From: Mycobacterium heidelbergense
GTDB lineage: Bacteria > Actinomycetota > Actinomycetes > Mycobacteriales > Mycobacteriaceae
NCBI RefSeq assembly: GCF_010730745.1
Contig: NZ_AP022615.1
Location: 2,852,001-2,916,000, forward strand
Direction of reading: 5' to 3'
DNA: 64,000 nt
Part shown: one piece after another, positions 34,931 through 43,361 of the stretch
Numbering within the stretch: position 1 is the first letter of the stretch
Layout of the letters: every line of letters starts with the position of its first letter
Program-made: the position numbers and the translations under genes
Notes under the pieces: model-generated
Told to the model about the DNA's origin: nothing
The model's input: the letters and a program-made list of their open reading frames with translations, nothing else
Database searches by the model: none

Positions 34931-34990
34931 GCGAGCAGTCGCAGAATCGCATTGTTCGGGCGGCAATCATGCGATTCTGCGACTGCTCGC
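34931..34990. repeat. Long hairpin element, copy 2
   Basis: Perfect inverted repeat with 21-base arms (34931-34951 and 34970-34990) and an 18-base loop. Arms carry GCGAGCAGTCGCAGAATCGC and its complement. It matches copy 1 at 19111 in the GAGCAG-CGCAGA-TCGCA pattern but not in the loop. It lies between two genes of one apparent operon, where it could attenuate transcription or stabilise mRNA ends. Confidence 0.75.
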
Positions 34991-35011
34991 GGTGAGGAAA
35001 GGTGCGGCGGC

Positions 35012-36178
35012 ATGGATTTCGAGCTGACCGATGATCAGGAGCTGATCCGTCGGTCGGTCGCGGAGCTGGCGCGGAAGTTCGACGATCAGTACTGGATGGA
35101 AAAGGACCAGGCGCACGAGTTTCCGACGGAGTTCTACCGCGCCATAGCCGACGGCGGCTGGCTGGGCATGACGATCCCCACCGAGTACGGCGGCCACGGC
35201 CTCGGCATCACCGAAGCCACCATCCTGCTCGAGGAGGTCGCCAAATCCGGCGCCGCCATGAACGGTGCCAGCGCGATCCACCTGTCGATCTTCGGCATGC
35301 AACCGGTGGTCGTGCACGGCTCCGACGAACTCAAGGCCCGCACGCTGCCCTCGGTGGCGACCGGTGAGGTGCACGTCTGCTTCGGGGTGACCGAACCCGG
35401 TGCGGGGCTGGACACGTCGCGCATCACGACGTTCGCCAAGCGCGACGGCGATCGCTACGTCGTCAACGGCCGCAAGGTGTGGATCTCCAAAGCCATGGAG
35501 TCCGACAAGATCCTGCTGCTGACCCGCACCCAAAGCTATGAGGAAGTCACCAAGAAGACCGACGGGATGACGCTGTTCCTCACCGACCTCGACCGCAACC
35601 GGGTCGACGTCCGCCCGATCCGCAAGATGGGCCGCAACGCCGTCAGCTCCAACGAGCTGTTCATCGACAACCTGGAGGTGCCGGTCGAGGATCGAGTCGG
35701 CGAGGAAGGCAAGGGATTTCACTACATCCTCGACGGCCTGAACCCGGAGCGGATGCTGATCGCCGCCGAGGCGCTGGGCATCGGCCGGGTGGCGCTGGAC
35801 AAGGCGGTGAAGTATGCCAACGATCGCGAGGTTTTCGGCCGGCCGATCGGCATGAACCAGGGCATCCAGTTCCCGCTCGCCGACTCGTTGGCCCGGCTGG
35901 ACGCCGCCGAGCTGATGCTGCGCAAGGCCACCTGGCTCTACGACAACGGCAAACCCTGTGGGCGCGAAGCGAATACGGCCAAATACCTGTGCGCCGATGC
36001 CGGCTTTACCGCGGCGGACCGGGCGTTGCAAACCCATGGCGGCATGGGCTACGCGGAGGAGTATCACGTGGCGCGCTACTTCCGCGAGGCCCGGCTGATG
36101 AAGATCGCGCCGATCAGCCAGGAGATGATCCTGAACTTCCTGGGGACCCATGCCTTGAAATTGCCGAGGAGCTACTGA
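35012..36178 (+). CDS. Acyl-CoA dehydrogenase
   Basis: 388 residues from ATG 35012 (GAGGAAAGG upstream). A canonical homotetrameric-type ACAD: 'FELTDDQELIRRSVAELARK' at the start, 'FGVTEPGAGLDTSRITTFA', 'VNGRKVWISKAMESDK' and 'QTHGGMGYAEEYHVARYFRE' near the end. It is well conserved and less like the paired FadE proteins in this window. With the hydratase and thiolase genes just downstream it makes a short beta-oxidation set. After its stop a tiny frame (MTDPLFDLA, 36178-36207) precedes the hydratase. Confidence 0.9.
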   Translation: MDFELTDDQELIRRSVAELARKFDDQYWMEKDQAHEFPTEFYRAIADGGWLGMTIPTEYGGHGLGITEATILLEEVAKSGAAMNGASAIHLSIFGMQPVVVHGSDELKARTLPSVATGEVHVCFGVTEPGAGLDTSRITTFAKRDGDRYVVNGRKVWISKAMESDKILLLTRTQSYEEVTKKTDGMTLFLTDLDRNRVDVRPIRKMGRNAVSSNELFIDNLEVPVEDRVGEEGKGFHYILDGLNPERMLIAAEALGIGRVALDKAVKYANDREVFGRPIGMNQGIQFPLADSLARLDAAELMLRKATWLYDNGKPCGREANTAKYLCADAGFTAADRALQTHGGMGYAEEYHVARYFREARLMKIAPISQEMILNFLGTHALKLPRSY

Positions 36179-36209
36179 TGACCGATCCGCTGTTCGACCT
36201 CGCCTGACC

Positions 36210-37016
36210 GTGACCGACGGGCCCGCGCTGCTGTCGGAGGACCGCGACGGTGTGCGCACGCTGACGCTGAACCGCCCCCGCCGCAAGAACGCGATCAACC
36301 CGGAGCTGTGGCTGGCGTTGCGGGACGCGCTCAACGAGGCCGGTCGTGACCGCGCCGTGCGCGCGCTCGTGATCACCGGTGCGGGCGGGAGCTTCTGCTC
36401 GGGCGCCGACATCTCGGTCCCCGACGACGTCCACCCGAAATACAAGCTGCAGCGCTTGACCGACGTGGCGCTCGCGTTGCACGAGCTCCCCATTCCGACC
36501 GTCGCCAAGGTGACCGGGGTCGCCGTCGGCGCCGGATGGAATCTGGCGCTGGGGTGCGACCTGGTGGTCGCGACGCCGGAATCGACGTTCTCCCAGATCT
36601 TTTCCAGGCGGGGCCTGTCGATCGACCTCGGCGGTTCCTGGCTGTTGCCGAAACTCGTTGGCCTGCAACAAGCCAAGCGGCTCGCGCTGCTCGCCGAGAC
36701 CATCGACGCCGCCGAGGCCCACGCGCTCAACCTGGTGACCTGGGTGGTGGCCGCCGCCGAGATCGACGCGTTCGTCGACGACCTCACCGGCCGGCTGGCG
36801 GCCGGTCCGCCGATCGCGCTCGCCCAGACCAAGGCCCTGCTGAACGAGGGCGCCGACCGCACCCTGCGCGACGCGCTGGCCGGCGAGGCCCGCGCCCAGG
36901 CGGTCAATTTCGCGACGGCCGACGCGGCGGCCGCCTATGCCGCCTTCGCGCAGCGGCGGGAGCCGTCGTTTACTGGTCGCTGGGCGCTATCGAGATCTGA
37001 CCAACAATCGGAGTAA
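36210..37016 (+). CDS. Enoyl-CoA hydratase/isomerase (crotonase) family
   Basis: 268 residues from GTG 36210. Crotonase motifs: 'LTLNRPRRKNAINPEL', oxyanion 'GAGGSFCSGADIS', 'GVAVGAGWNLALGCDLVVAT' and 'FSRRGLSIDLGGSWLLPKLV'. The position usually held by the second catalytic Glu appears as Asp in IDLGGSW, as in many EchA proteins and in isomerases of the family. It acts between the ACAD and the thiolase encoded on either side; a 3-hydroxyacyl-CoA dehydrogenase is not next to them, though SDRs are available. Confidence 0.85.
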   Translation: MTDGPALLSEDRDGVRTLTLNRPRRKNAINPELWLALRDALNEAGRDRAVRALVITGAGGSFCSGADISVPDDVHPKYKLQRLTDVALALHELPIPTVAKVTGVAVGAGWNLALGCDLVVATPESTFSQIFSRRGLSIDLGGSWLLPKLVGLQQAKRLALLAETIDAAEAHALNLVTWVVAAAEIDAFVDDLTGRLAAGPPIALAQTKALLNEGADRTLRDALAGEARAQAVNFATADAAAAYAAFAQRREPSFTGRWALSRSDQQSE

Positions 37017-37018
37017 AC

Positions 37019-38167
37019 ATGCGGGAGACAGTCATCGTCGAGGCGGTACGCACGGCGGTCGGGAAACGCAACGGCGGGTTGTCCGGCATGCACGCCGCCG
37101 ACCTGTCCGCGGTCGTCCTCAACGAACTGCTGGAACGCGCCGGTGTCGGCCCGGAAATCGTCGACGACGTGATCTGGGGATGCGTATCGCAGGTCGGCGA
37201 CCAGTCCAGCAACATCGGGCGCTACGCGGTGCTGGCCGCGGGCTGGCCGGAGACCATCCCTGGTACCACCGTCAACCGGGCGTGCGGTTCCAGCCAGCAG
37301 GCGCTCGATTTCGCGGTGCACGCGGTGATGTCGGGCCAGCAAGACGTCGTGGTGGCCGGCGGCGTCGAGGTGATGAGCCGCGTTCCGCTCGGCGCGGCCC
37401 GGGCGACCGGGATGCCGTATGGCCCGAAAGTCCTTGCGCGCTACGACGATTTCTCCTTCAACCAGGGCCTGTCGGCGGAGATGATCGCCAAGAAGTGGGG
37501 GCTTTCCCGCGCCCGGCTCGACGAATACTCGGTTCGGTCCCACGAACGCGCCGCCGCGGCCCAGGACGGCGGCGCCTTCACCGACCAGATCGTCCCGGTG
37601 TTCACCGGCGAGGGCGACGTCGTCGTCGCGGACGAGGGCGTGCGGCGGGGGACCAGCGTCGAAAGGCTGGCCGGGCTCAAGCCCGCGTTCGTCGACGACG
37701 GCGTAATCCACGCCGGCAATTCCTCGCAGATCTCCGACGGTGCGGCCGCGCTGCTGGTGACCACGGCGGAGATGGCGCTCGGGCTGGGATTGACGCCGCT
37801 GGTGCGCTACCGCGCCGGCGCGGTCACCGGGGCGGATCCGATCCTGATGCTCACCGGTCCGATTCCGGCAACCGAGAAGGTGCTGAAGAAGGCAGGCGTC
37901 TCGCTCTCGGAGGTGGGCGTCTTCGAGGTCAACGAGGCCTTCGCCCCGGTCCCGCTGGCCTGGCTGTCCGAAACCGGAGCGGACCTGCGTCGCCTGAATC
38001 CGCTGGGCGGTGCCATCGCCCTGGGACACCCGTTGGGCGCTTCCGGCGCCGTGCTGATGACGCGCATGGCACACCACATGCGCGACAACGGCATTCGTTT
38101 CGGCCTGCAGACCATGTGCGAGGGCGGCGGCACGGCGAACGCCACGCTGGTCGAGCTCGTCTCGTAA
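37019..38167 (+). CDS. Acetyl-CoA acetyltransferase/thiolase (FadA type)
   Basis: 382 residues from ATG 37019, two bases after the hydratase stop. Active-site Cys89 in 'NRACGSSQQALDF'; the His loop is 'FEVNEAFAPVPLAW', then 'GGAIALGHPLGASGAVLM'; the second Cys is in 'MCEGGGTANATLVE'. A complete degradative thiolase: it cleaves 3-ketoacyl-CoA to release acetyl- or propionyl-CoA. Last enzyme of the plus-strand operon that begins at 33616. Confidence 0.9.
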   Translation: MRETVIVEAVRTAVGKRNGGLSGMHAADLSAVVLNELLERAGVGPEIVDDVIWGCVSQVGDQSSNIGRYAVLAAGWPETIPGTTVNRACGSSQQALDFAVHAVMSGQQDVVVAGGVEVMSRVPLGAARATGMPYGPKVLARYDDFSFNQGLSAEMIAKKWGLSRARLDEYSVRSHERAAAAQDGGAFTDQIVPVFTGEGDVVVADEGVRRGTSVERLAGLKPAFVDDGVIHAGNSSQISDGAAALLVTTAEMALGLGLTPLVRYRAGAVTGADPILMLTGPIPATEKVLKKAGVSLSEVGVFEVNEAFAPVPLAWLSETGADLRRLNPLGGAIALGHPLGASGAVLMTRMAHHMRDNGIRFGLQTMCEGGGTANATLVELVS

Positions 38168-38196
38168 CGAGGCCGAACACGGCCTAACTGAGACCC

Positions 38197-38226
38197 TTGT
38201 CACAGCGGGCCAAACCGACCTACTGT
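38197..38226 (+). promoter_or_regulatory. Predicted promoter of the 38270 TetR gene
   Basis: TTGTCA (38197-38202) and TACTGT (38221-38226) are spaced 18 bases, giving a start near 38233 and a leader of about 37 bases with AAGGGAG before GTG 38270. It separates the TetR gene from the thiolase operon. Confidence 0.4.
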
Positions 38227-38269
38227 GTGTTCACTAGGTTCGTTTTCAGAATCGGCACAAGGGAGCCCG

Positions 38270-38884
38270 GTGGCCATCGCGCGGCGATACGACACGCTTC
38301 TCGCCAAGGGGGAGGACCGCAAGCAGCGGATCCTCGACGTCGCGCAACGCCTGCTCACCCGCAACGGCTGGCGCAACACCACGCTCGCCCAGATTGCCGG
38401 CGAAGCCGGGGTCACCCCCGCGGGCCTGCTGCATCACTTCGAATCCAAGGAGCAGCTGCTGCACGCGGTGCTGGACGCGCGTGACCTCGACGACGACTCG
38501 CATGCCGACCGGGCCGGCGATCTCCTCGTCGAGATCGCCCGGGTCGCCGAGCGCTTCAACCGGGCGCCCGAAATGGTGGGCACGTTCACCGTGCTGCTGG
38601 TCGAAAGCATCCTCCCCGACGCCCCGCTGCACGATCGCATGCTGTCCAGGCAGCGGGAGGCGATCGACATCGTCGCCGAGCTGATCCGGCACGGTCAGGC
38701 CGACGGCCGCTACCGCGCCGACATAGACCCCGCCGTCAAGGCGGTAGAAATTCTCGCCTTCGTCCACGGAATGGAAACGATATGGTTGCTCGACCCTTCG
38801 ATACCGCTGACCGATGCGTTCAAGGAGTACGCGGAGGCGCTGGCACGGGACTTCGCGCCCCGCAGGACGCGCAAGAAGACATGA
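38270..38884 (+). CDS. TetR-family regulator
   Basis: 204 residues from GTG 38270 (AAGGGAGCCC upstream); 15 extra codons upstream are in frame but precede the ribosome-binding site. HTH: 'TTLAQIAGEAGVTPAGLLHH' followed by 'FESKEQLLHAVLD'. The C-terminal domain matches the group with 'HDRMLSRQREAIDIVAELIR'. No palindrome like the GAGAAT motif lies at its own promoter, so it probably controls another set of genes, perhaps itself and the gene behind it. Confidence 0.8.
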   Translation: MAIARRYDTLLAKGEDRKQRILDVAQRLLTRNGWRNTTLAQIAGEAGVTPAGLLHHFESKEQLLHAVLDARDLDDDSHADRAGDLLVEIARVAERFNRAPEMVGTFTVLLVESILPDAPLHDRMLSRQREAIDIVAELIRHGQADGRYRADIDPAVKAVEILAFVHGMETIWLLDPSIPLTDAFKEYAEALARDFAPRRTRKKT

Positions 38885-39408
38885 GGTATCGGCTCGACGT
38901 CGTCGCCGCCGGCGTCGCCGACGTGGTGCGGTTCGCCGGTGGATGGCTCTTCGATCGGGCGATGGCGGGATGGGACGTCACCGTGCTGCTGACCGACCTG
39001 CCCGGCCACCCCGACGATCGGCCGCTGCAGATCCTCGGGGCCCAGGTGCTCGACCTCGAGCACGCCCTGGCCTCGGTGGGATCACGGCCCCGGCCCCAGG
39101 CCCTGGCGGCCGCGGCGGATCTCTTCGGATGCGACCCGCGGGTGCGGCGCGGCGTGTTGCAGGCCCTCGATCGGGGCGTCACGGAGGTCACGCTGTGGGG
39201 CGAAACCTGGCCGGCCGAGCTGGATGACAGCGTTGGACTGGTCCAACACCGGCTGAGCATGGCCGCGCAGACGTTCAAGGCCCAGGCGCTGGCGGCCGCC
39301 GTGAATGCCGGCGGGGCGCCGGGCGGCCCGATCGGCCACACCGAGACCTTCCGGAGCGGCCTGCTGGCATGGCCGTCGGTCGCCGCCGACCTGGTCCCTG
39401 CCAGCTGA
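38881..39408 (+). CDS. Hypothetical protein coupled to the TetR gene
   Basis: 175 residues from ATG 38881 (ATGA overlap with the TetR stop). Not recognised. Alpha/beta look: 'RLDVVAAGVADVVRFAGGWL', 'AMAGWDVTVLLTDLPGHPDD' and 'PLQILGAQVLDLEHAL', then a helical half with 'QHRLSMAAQTFKAQALAAAV'. No signal peptide. Translational coupling suggests a role with the regulator, but none can be named. Confidence 0.7.
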   Translation: MRYRLDVVAAGVADVVRFAGGWLFDRAMAGWDVTVLLTDLPGHPDDRPLQILGAQVLDLEHALASVGSRPRPQALAAAADLFGCDPRVRRGVLQALDRGVTEVTLWGETWPAELDDSVGLVQHRLSMAAQTFKAQALAAAVNAGGAPGGPIGHTETFRSGLLAWPSVAADLVPAS

Positions 39409-39508
39409 CGGCGCCGCATCGGCAACCTTCGTCGGTTCCGAACCCCCCGACGGCACCGAACCCTCGTTGACGACCACCATCCCCTATGGAAATGTAATAC
39501 TCATCTGC

Positions 39509-39523
39509 GAGAGGCGAGTTCTC
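39509..39523 (+). promoter_or_regulatory. Operator E (degenerate) upstream of the P450-ferredoxin pair
   Basis: GAGAGGCGAGTTCTC lies 26 bases before ATG 39550. It keeps GAG at one end and TTCTC at the other, and matches the GAGAAT-N3-ATTCTC core at 11 of 15 positions of site B. TAATAC at 39495-39500 may be the -10. A weaker member of the motif set. Confidence 0.4.
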
Positions 39524-39549
39524 ACTAGCCGAGATTCAAGGAGCAGGAG

Positions 39550-40824
39550 ATGGTGAACGACTTCACCGAGATGGACTTCTTCCGCGACGGTCGGCTCGTC
39601 GAGAACCCGTACCCCTACTACGAGGCTCTCCGGCAACGGTGCCCCGTGACCCGGGAAAACCACCACGGGGTCACCATGGTGACCGGCTGGGACGAGGCCG
39701 TCGGCGTGTTGAGCGACGCGGACACGTTCTCGTCGTGCATCTCGGTGACCGGCCCGTTTCCCGGCTTTCCCGTCCCGCTCGAGGGCGACGACGTGACCGA
39801 GCTGATCGAGCGGCACCGCGACGAGCTGCCGTTCAGCGACCAGCTGCCGACCCTCGACCCGCCGACACACACCAATCACCGCGCCCTGCTGATGCGGCTG
39901 ATCACGCCGAAGCGCCTCAAGGAGAACGAGGACGCCATGTGGGTGCTCGCCGACCGGGCGCTCGACCCGTTCCTCGCGCCCGGCGAGGGCGAATTCATCA
40001 AGGGCTTCGCGGGCCCCTTCACGCTGCTGGTCATCGCCGACCTGCTGGGCGTCCCCGAGGAGGATCGCGATCAGTTCGTCAAGAACATCCGCGAGCACTC
40101 GGGCGGCGGCGTCGGGGGCACCGGCAGGGAATCGTTGGCGCACAACCCGCTGGAATTCCTCTACGGAACCTTCGCCGACTACGTCCGGGACCGCCGCCGC
40201 GAACCGCGCGACGACGTGCTGACCGGCCTGGCCACCGCGACGTTCCCGGACGGCTCCATTCCCGACGTCGACGACGTGGCGCGGGTGGCCTGCAACGTGT
40301 TTTCCGCGGGGCAGGAAACCACCGTGCGGCTGCTGGGCGCCGCGTTGCAGACCATCGGCGAGCGCCCCGACATCCAGCGGCGGTTGCGCAAGGACCGCAG
40401 CCTGATTCCCAACTTCATCGAAGAGGCGCTGCGCATCGAGAGCCCCGTCAAGGGCGACTTCCGCTTGAATCGGGTGCCCGTCAACGTCGGCGGTGTCGAG
40501 CTTCCCGCGGGCAGCACCGTGATGGTTCTGCAGGCCGCCGCCAACCGCGATCCGCGCCGGTTCGACGACCCGGCCAGCTTCGACCCGGCCCGCAAGAATG
40601 CGCGGCAGCACCTCTCGTTCGGGCGGGGCATCCACAGCTGCCCGGGCGCGCCGCTGGCGCGTGCCGAAACCCGGGTGGCGATCGAGCGGATGCTCGACCG
40701 GACGTCGGACATCAGGATCAACGAGCGCGTTCACGGCCCGGCCAATGACCGCCGCTACCACTACGTTCCGACGTACATCCTGCGTGGCCTGACCGAACTG
40801 CACCTGGAGTTCACCCCGGCATGA
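39550..40824 (+). CDS. Cytochrome P450
   Basis: 424 residues from ATG 39550 (AAGGAGCAGGAG upstream). I-helix 'VFSAGQETTVRLLG', ExxR in 'EEALRIESP', haem loop 'FGRGIHSCPGAPLARAE'. The stretch 'LPTLDPPTHTNHRALLMRLI' is the usual B-C region. The ferredoxin gene overlaps its stop (ATGA), so the two are a coupled electron-transfer pair. A converging P450-ferredoxin unit lies directly downstream. Confidence 0.9.
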   Translation: MVNDFTEMDFFRDGRLVENPYPYYEALRQRCPVTRENHHGVTMVTGWDEAVGVLSDADTFSSCISVTGPFPGFPVPLEGDDVTELIERHRDELPFSDQLPTLDPPTHTNHRALLMRLITPKRLKENEDAMWVLADRALDPFLAPGEGEFIKGFAGPFTLLVIADLLGVPEEDRDQFVKNIREHSGGGVGGTGRESLAHNPLEFLYGTFADYVRDRRREPRDDVLTGLATATFPDGSIPDVDDVARVACNVFSAGQETTVRLLGAALQTIGERPDIQRRLRKDRSLIPNFIEEALRIESPVKGDFRLNRVPVNVGGVELPAGSTVMVLQAAANRDPRRFDDPASFDPARKNARQHLSFGRGIHSCPGAPLARAETRVAIERMLDRTSDIRINERVHGPANDRRYHYVPTYILRGLTELHLEFTPA

Positions 40825-41039
40825 AAGTCTCGGTCGACGACCAGCGCTGTCGCGGTCACGGCGTGTGCGTCACGCTGTGCCCCGAAGTGTTCGGTCTGAC
40901 CGACGACGGCTATGCGGTGGCGATAGCGTCCGATGTGCCAACGGAATTGGAGAAGGCGACCCAAGAGGCCATCGAATGCTGCCCCGAACAGGCCATCAGC
41001 GAGACCGAACACGGCCGGTGGCCGATCGCTACTCCGTGA
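40821..41039 (+). CDS. Small ferredoxin partner of the 39550 P450
   Basis: 72 residues. Cluster motif 'CRGHGVC' (CxxHxxC) with 'CCPEQAI' near the end. His at the variable position is the commonest form for P450-linked 3Fe-4S ferredoxins. Its last 11 bases overlap the end of the opposing ferredoxin gene. Confidence 0.9.
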   Translation: MKVSVDDQRCRGHGVCVTLCPEVFGLTDDGYAVAIASDVPTELEKATQEAIECCPEQAISETEHGRWPIATP

Positions 41040-41220
41040 TCGAGATCGCCTGCCGCGGGCACTGACGGACGGCCTCGCGCACCTGGGCCTCGTTCTCCTG
41101 GGTGACCTCGGGTTGCAGGACGGTCAGCATGTCGTCGTCTCCCAGATGAAACACCTCCGGGATGATGCCCATGCATACCCCGTTGCTCTCGCAAAGGTCC
41201 CAATCGACTTCGATCCTCAT
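41029..41220 (-). CDS. Small ferredoxin partner of the 41231 P450
   Basis: 63 residues from ATG 41220, ten bases after the P450 stop. Cluster motif 'CESNGVC' (CxxNxxC) and 'QCPRQAI'. Asn at the variable position. It converges on, and overlaps by 11 bases, the plus-strand ferredoxin gene. Confidence 0.85.
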   Translation of the reverse strand: MRIEVDWDLCESNGVCMGIIPEVFHLGDDDMLTVLQPEVTQENEAQVREAVRQCPRQAISITE

Positions 41221-41230
41221 TGCGGCCTCC

Positions 41231-42436
41231 TCACCGCAGCACGCGCACAGGCACGTTCTTCCAGCCCGCGACGTTTTGCATGTTGACTCGTCTGCATGCC
41301 GGCCAGTCCACCTCGTAGCGTGGCATGAAGTCGAGGAGCTTTTCCAGCGCGATCGCGCTTTCCATCCGGGCCAGCGCCGCGCCGAGGCAGCTGTGGATCC
41401 CGTAGCCGAAGCCGACGTTGATGGCTTCGTGCGGGTCGCGGTCGATGTCGAACGCATCCGGGTCGGTCCACGCCTCGGGATCGCGGTTGGCCGAACCGCC
41501 GATCAGGAACACCGGCTTGCCCGCCGGAATCGTAACGCCGTGCAGGTGAACCTCTTTGAGTGAGCAGCGCACGTTGTACTGGGACGGCGCCTCGTAGCGC
41601 AACAACTCTTCGACCGCGGCCGGGATCTTGCTGCGATCCTTGAGCAGCTTCTGCCACTGGTCGGGGTTGCGGCCGAACACCACCGCGGCGTTGCCGACCA
41701 GCTTGGTGACTGTCTCCGCGCCGGCACCGCCCAAAAGGGTCGCGAAACCGGCGATCTCGACGTCATCGAGCTGGGTTCTGCCGCCGTTCTCCCGCTCGAT
41801 CTCGGCGGTGAGCAGCTTGCTGAACAGGTCATCGCCCAGCTCGGCGCGGCGCTGCTGGATCAGGTTGTAATAGAACATCCCGGTCTCGATGCTCGCCTGC
41901 AGGCCGGCCTCGCTCACCTCGACCTGGCCGGGCTCACGGGTGAGGGTCTCGTCGATCCATATCCGGATCCGCTGGCGATGCTCCGGGGCCACCCCCAACA
42001 TGGTGGTGATCACCTCGACGGGGAACGGCGCCGAGAAATCCTGCACGACGTCGAACCGATCGGGGTTGGCGGTGCTGAGGAACCGCTCGATGGTCTCGGT
42101 GACCATCTCCCTCTGGGACTGGATCGCGCGCGGCGTGAACACCTTGTTGAGCAGGCTGCGCATGTTGCGATGTTCGGGCGGATCCATGAAGATGATCGAC
42201 TTCGGGTCGGGCGTTACACCCGACCGCACCATCGCCAGGTCGACCCCGCGCGCCGACGAATACGCTTCGTAGTCCTTGAACGCGGCGGCCACGTCCTCGT
42301 GCCGGGTGAGCGCGTAGAAGTCGTATTTCTCGTCGTAGTAGACGGGGGCTTCCTCGCGCATCCGGCGATACGTCTCATAGGGACTGTTGAAGAAGTCCTC
42401 GGAGAACGGATCGAAGACGACCTTCGTTTTAGTCAC
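41231..42436 (-). CDS. Cytochrome P450
   Basis: 401 residues from GTG 42436, with GAGGAGGATGCA upstream; the longer in-frame start is not supported. I-helix 'LLGGAGAETVTKLVGNAA' (the Thr is followed by Val, as in P450cam), ExxR in 'EELLRYEAP', haem loop 'FGYGIHSCLGAALARME'. The N-terminal 'FDPFSEDFFNSPYETYRRMR' resembles the 23681 P450. Its ferredoxin follows at once. The promoter region carries a different palindrome (42490) from the GAGAAT set. Confidence 0.9.
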   Translation of the reverse strand: MTKTKVVFDPFSEDFFNSPYETYRRMREEAPVYYDEKYDFYALTRHEDVAAAFKDYEAYSSARGVDLAMVRSGVTPDPKSIIFMDPPEHRNMRSLLNKVFTPRAIQSQREMVTETIERFLSTANPDRFDVVQDFSAPFPVEVITTMLGVAPEHRQRIRIWIDETLTREPGQVEVSEAGLQASIETGMFYYNLIQQRRAELGDDLFSKLLTAEIERENGGRTQLDDVEIAGFATLLGGAGAETVTKLVGNAAVVFGRNPDQWQKLLKDRSKIPAAVEELLRYEAPSQYNVRCSLKEVHLHGVTIPAGKPVFLIGGSANRDPEAWTDPDAFDIDRDPHEAINVGFGYGIHSCLGAALARMESAIALEKLLDFMPRYEVDWPACRRVNMQNVAGWKNVPVRVLR

Positions 42437-42489
42437 TGCATCCTCCTCAGCGGCGGGCTGAACCGTTGCACTAGACTGCTTGACTGTAA

Positions 42490-42503
42490 CGCTAACGGTA
42501 GCG
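42490..42503. promoter_or_regulatory. Palindrome upstream of the 41231 P450
   Basis: CGCTAACGGTAGCG, with 5-base arms and a near-symmetric centre, lies 54 bases before GTG 42436 and just after the stop of the dehydrogenase gene at 42542. It may be an operator for a separate regulator. No sequence partner elsewhere in the window was noticed. Confidence 0.35.
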
Positions 42504-42541
42504 GTTTCGGGACGGCCCGAAAAGACCAAAACGCTGTCATC

Positions 42542-43354
42542 TCAAACCTTCCCGGCGTCATCCATGACGTGGTCGACGACCTTGATGACGTTGTCCAGCG
42601 CGCCCAGGTCGGTCCCGAGGTCCTCGGCGATGCCGCGGACGACGGCCACGTCTTTGCCGACGAATTCGCCGGCTACCTCGATGAACGACGCGACCGAGCC
42701 CCGTGCCGCGACGATGCCCAGCACCCGGCTGGCCGCGCTGCCCTGGGCCAGGGCGGCCAGCAAAGTCGACTCCGGGACGCCGAGCCGCTCGCCCAACCGG
42801 ATGGACTCGGCCACCAGCCCGATGTGACCGGCGAACAGCGCGTTGTTGACCAGCTTCACCTTTTGGCCGGTGCCGCTCGGCCCGACGTGCAGCACCGGAT
42901 CGCCATAGCAGCCGAGCACCGGTCGCGCTCGCGCGACGGCGTCGTCGGCGCCGCCCACGAACAACGTCAGCGTGCCGGACGCGATGTCGTGGGGGCCGCC
43001 GCTGACGGGTGCGTCGACCACCCCGACATGGTCGGCGCGGTCGGCGATGGCCTCGATCGTTTCCGGACTCGCGGTGGTGTGCACCACCAGCGCGGAGCCC
43101 GACGGCATGCTGGGCAGCAGGGCGCTCTCCAAGCAGACCTGCCGCAGCTGTTCGTCGGTGAACACACAGAGCACCACGACGTCAGCGCGCGCACCGGCTT
43201 CGGTCACCTCGTTCACCGCGCAGGCACCCAGCCGCTCGAGCTCGCGGCGCCGCTCGGCCGTTCGGCCCAGGGCTCTGACGTCGTGACCGGCCCCGACGAG
43301 GCGGGCCACCATCGGGCGTCCCATCCGGCCCGCGCCGATGAACCCGACCTTCAC
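42542..43354 (-). CDS. NAD(P)-dependent beta-hydroxyacid dehydrogenase (HIBADH family)
   Basis: 270 residues from GTG 43354. Rossmann motif 'KVGFIGAGRMGRPMVARL', 'VVDAPVSGG' for substrate binding, and catalytic Lys in 'GTGQKVKLVNNALFAG'. A paralogue of the gene directly upstream, with about the same length. Such enzymes oxidise 3-hydroxy acids or reduce imines. Last of four genes in the operon that starts at 46725. Confidence 0.85.
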   Translation of the reverse strand: MKVGFIGAGRMGRPMVARLVGAGHDVRALGRTAERRRELERLGACAVNEVTEAGARADVVVLCVFTDEQLRQVCLESALLPSMPSGSALVVHTTASPETIEAIADRADHVGVVDAPVSGGPHDIASGTLTLFVGGADDAVARARPVLGCYGDPVLHVGPSGTGQKVKLVNNALFAGHIGLVAESIRLGERLGVPESTLLAALAQGSAASRVLGIVAARGSVASFIEVAGEFVGKDVAVVRGIAEDLGTDLGALDNVIKVVDHVMDDAGKV

Positions 43355-43361
43355 GGGGCCT

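Noticed and set aside
36178..36207. Nine-codon frame MTDPLFDLA between the ACAD and ECH genes
   Set aside because: Too short to support as a gene; it may be a remnant of another gene's start or part of the leader.
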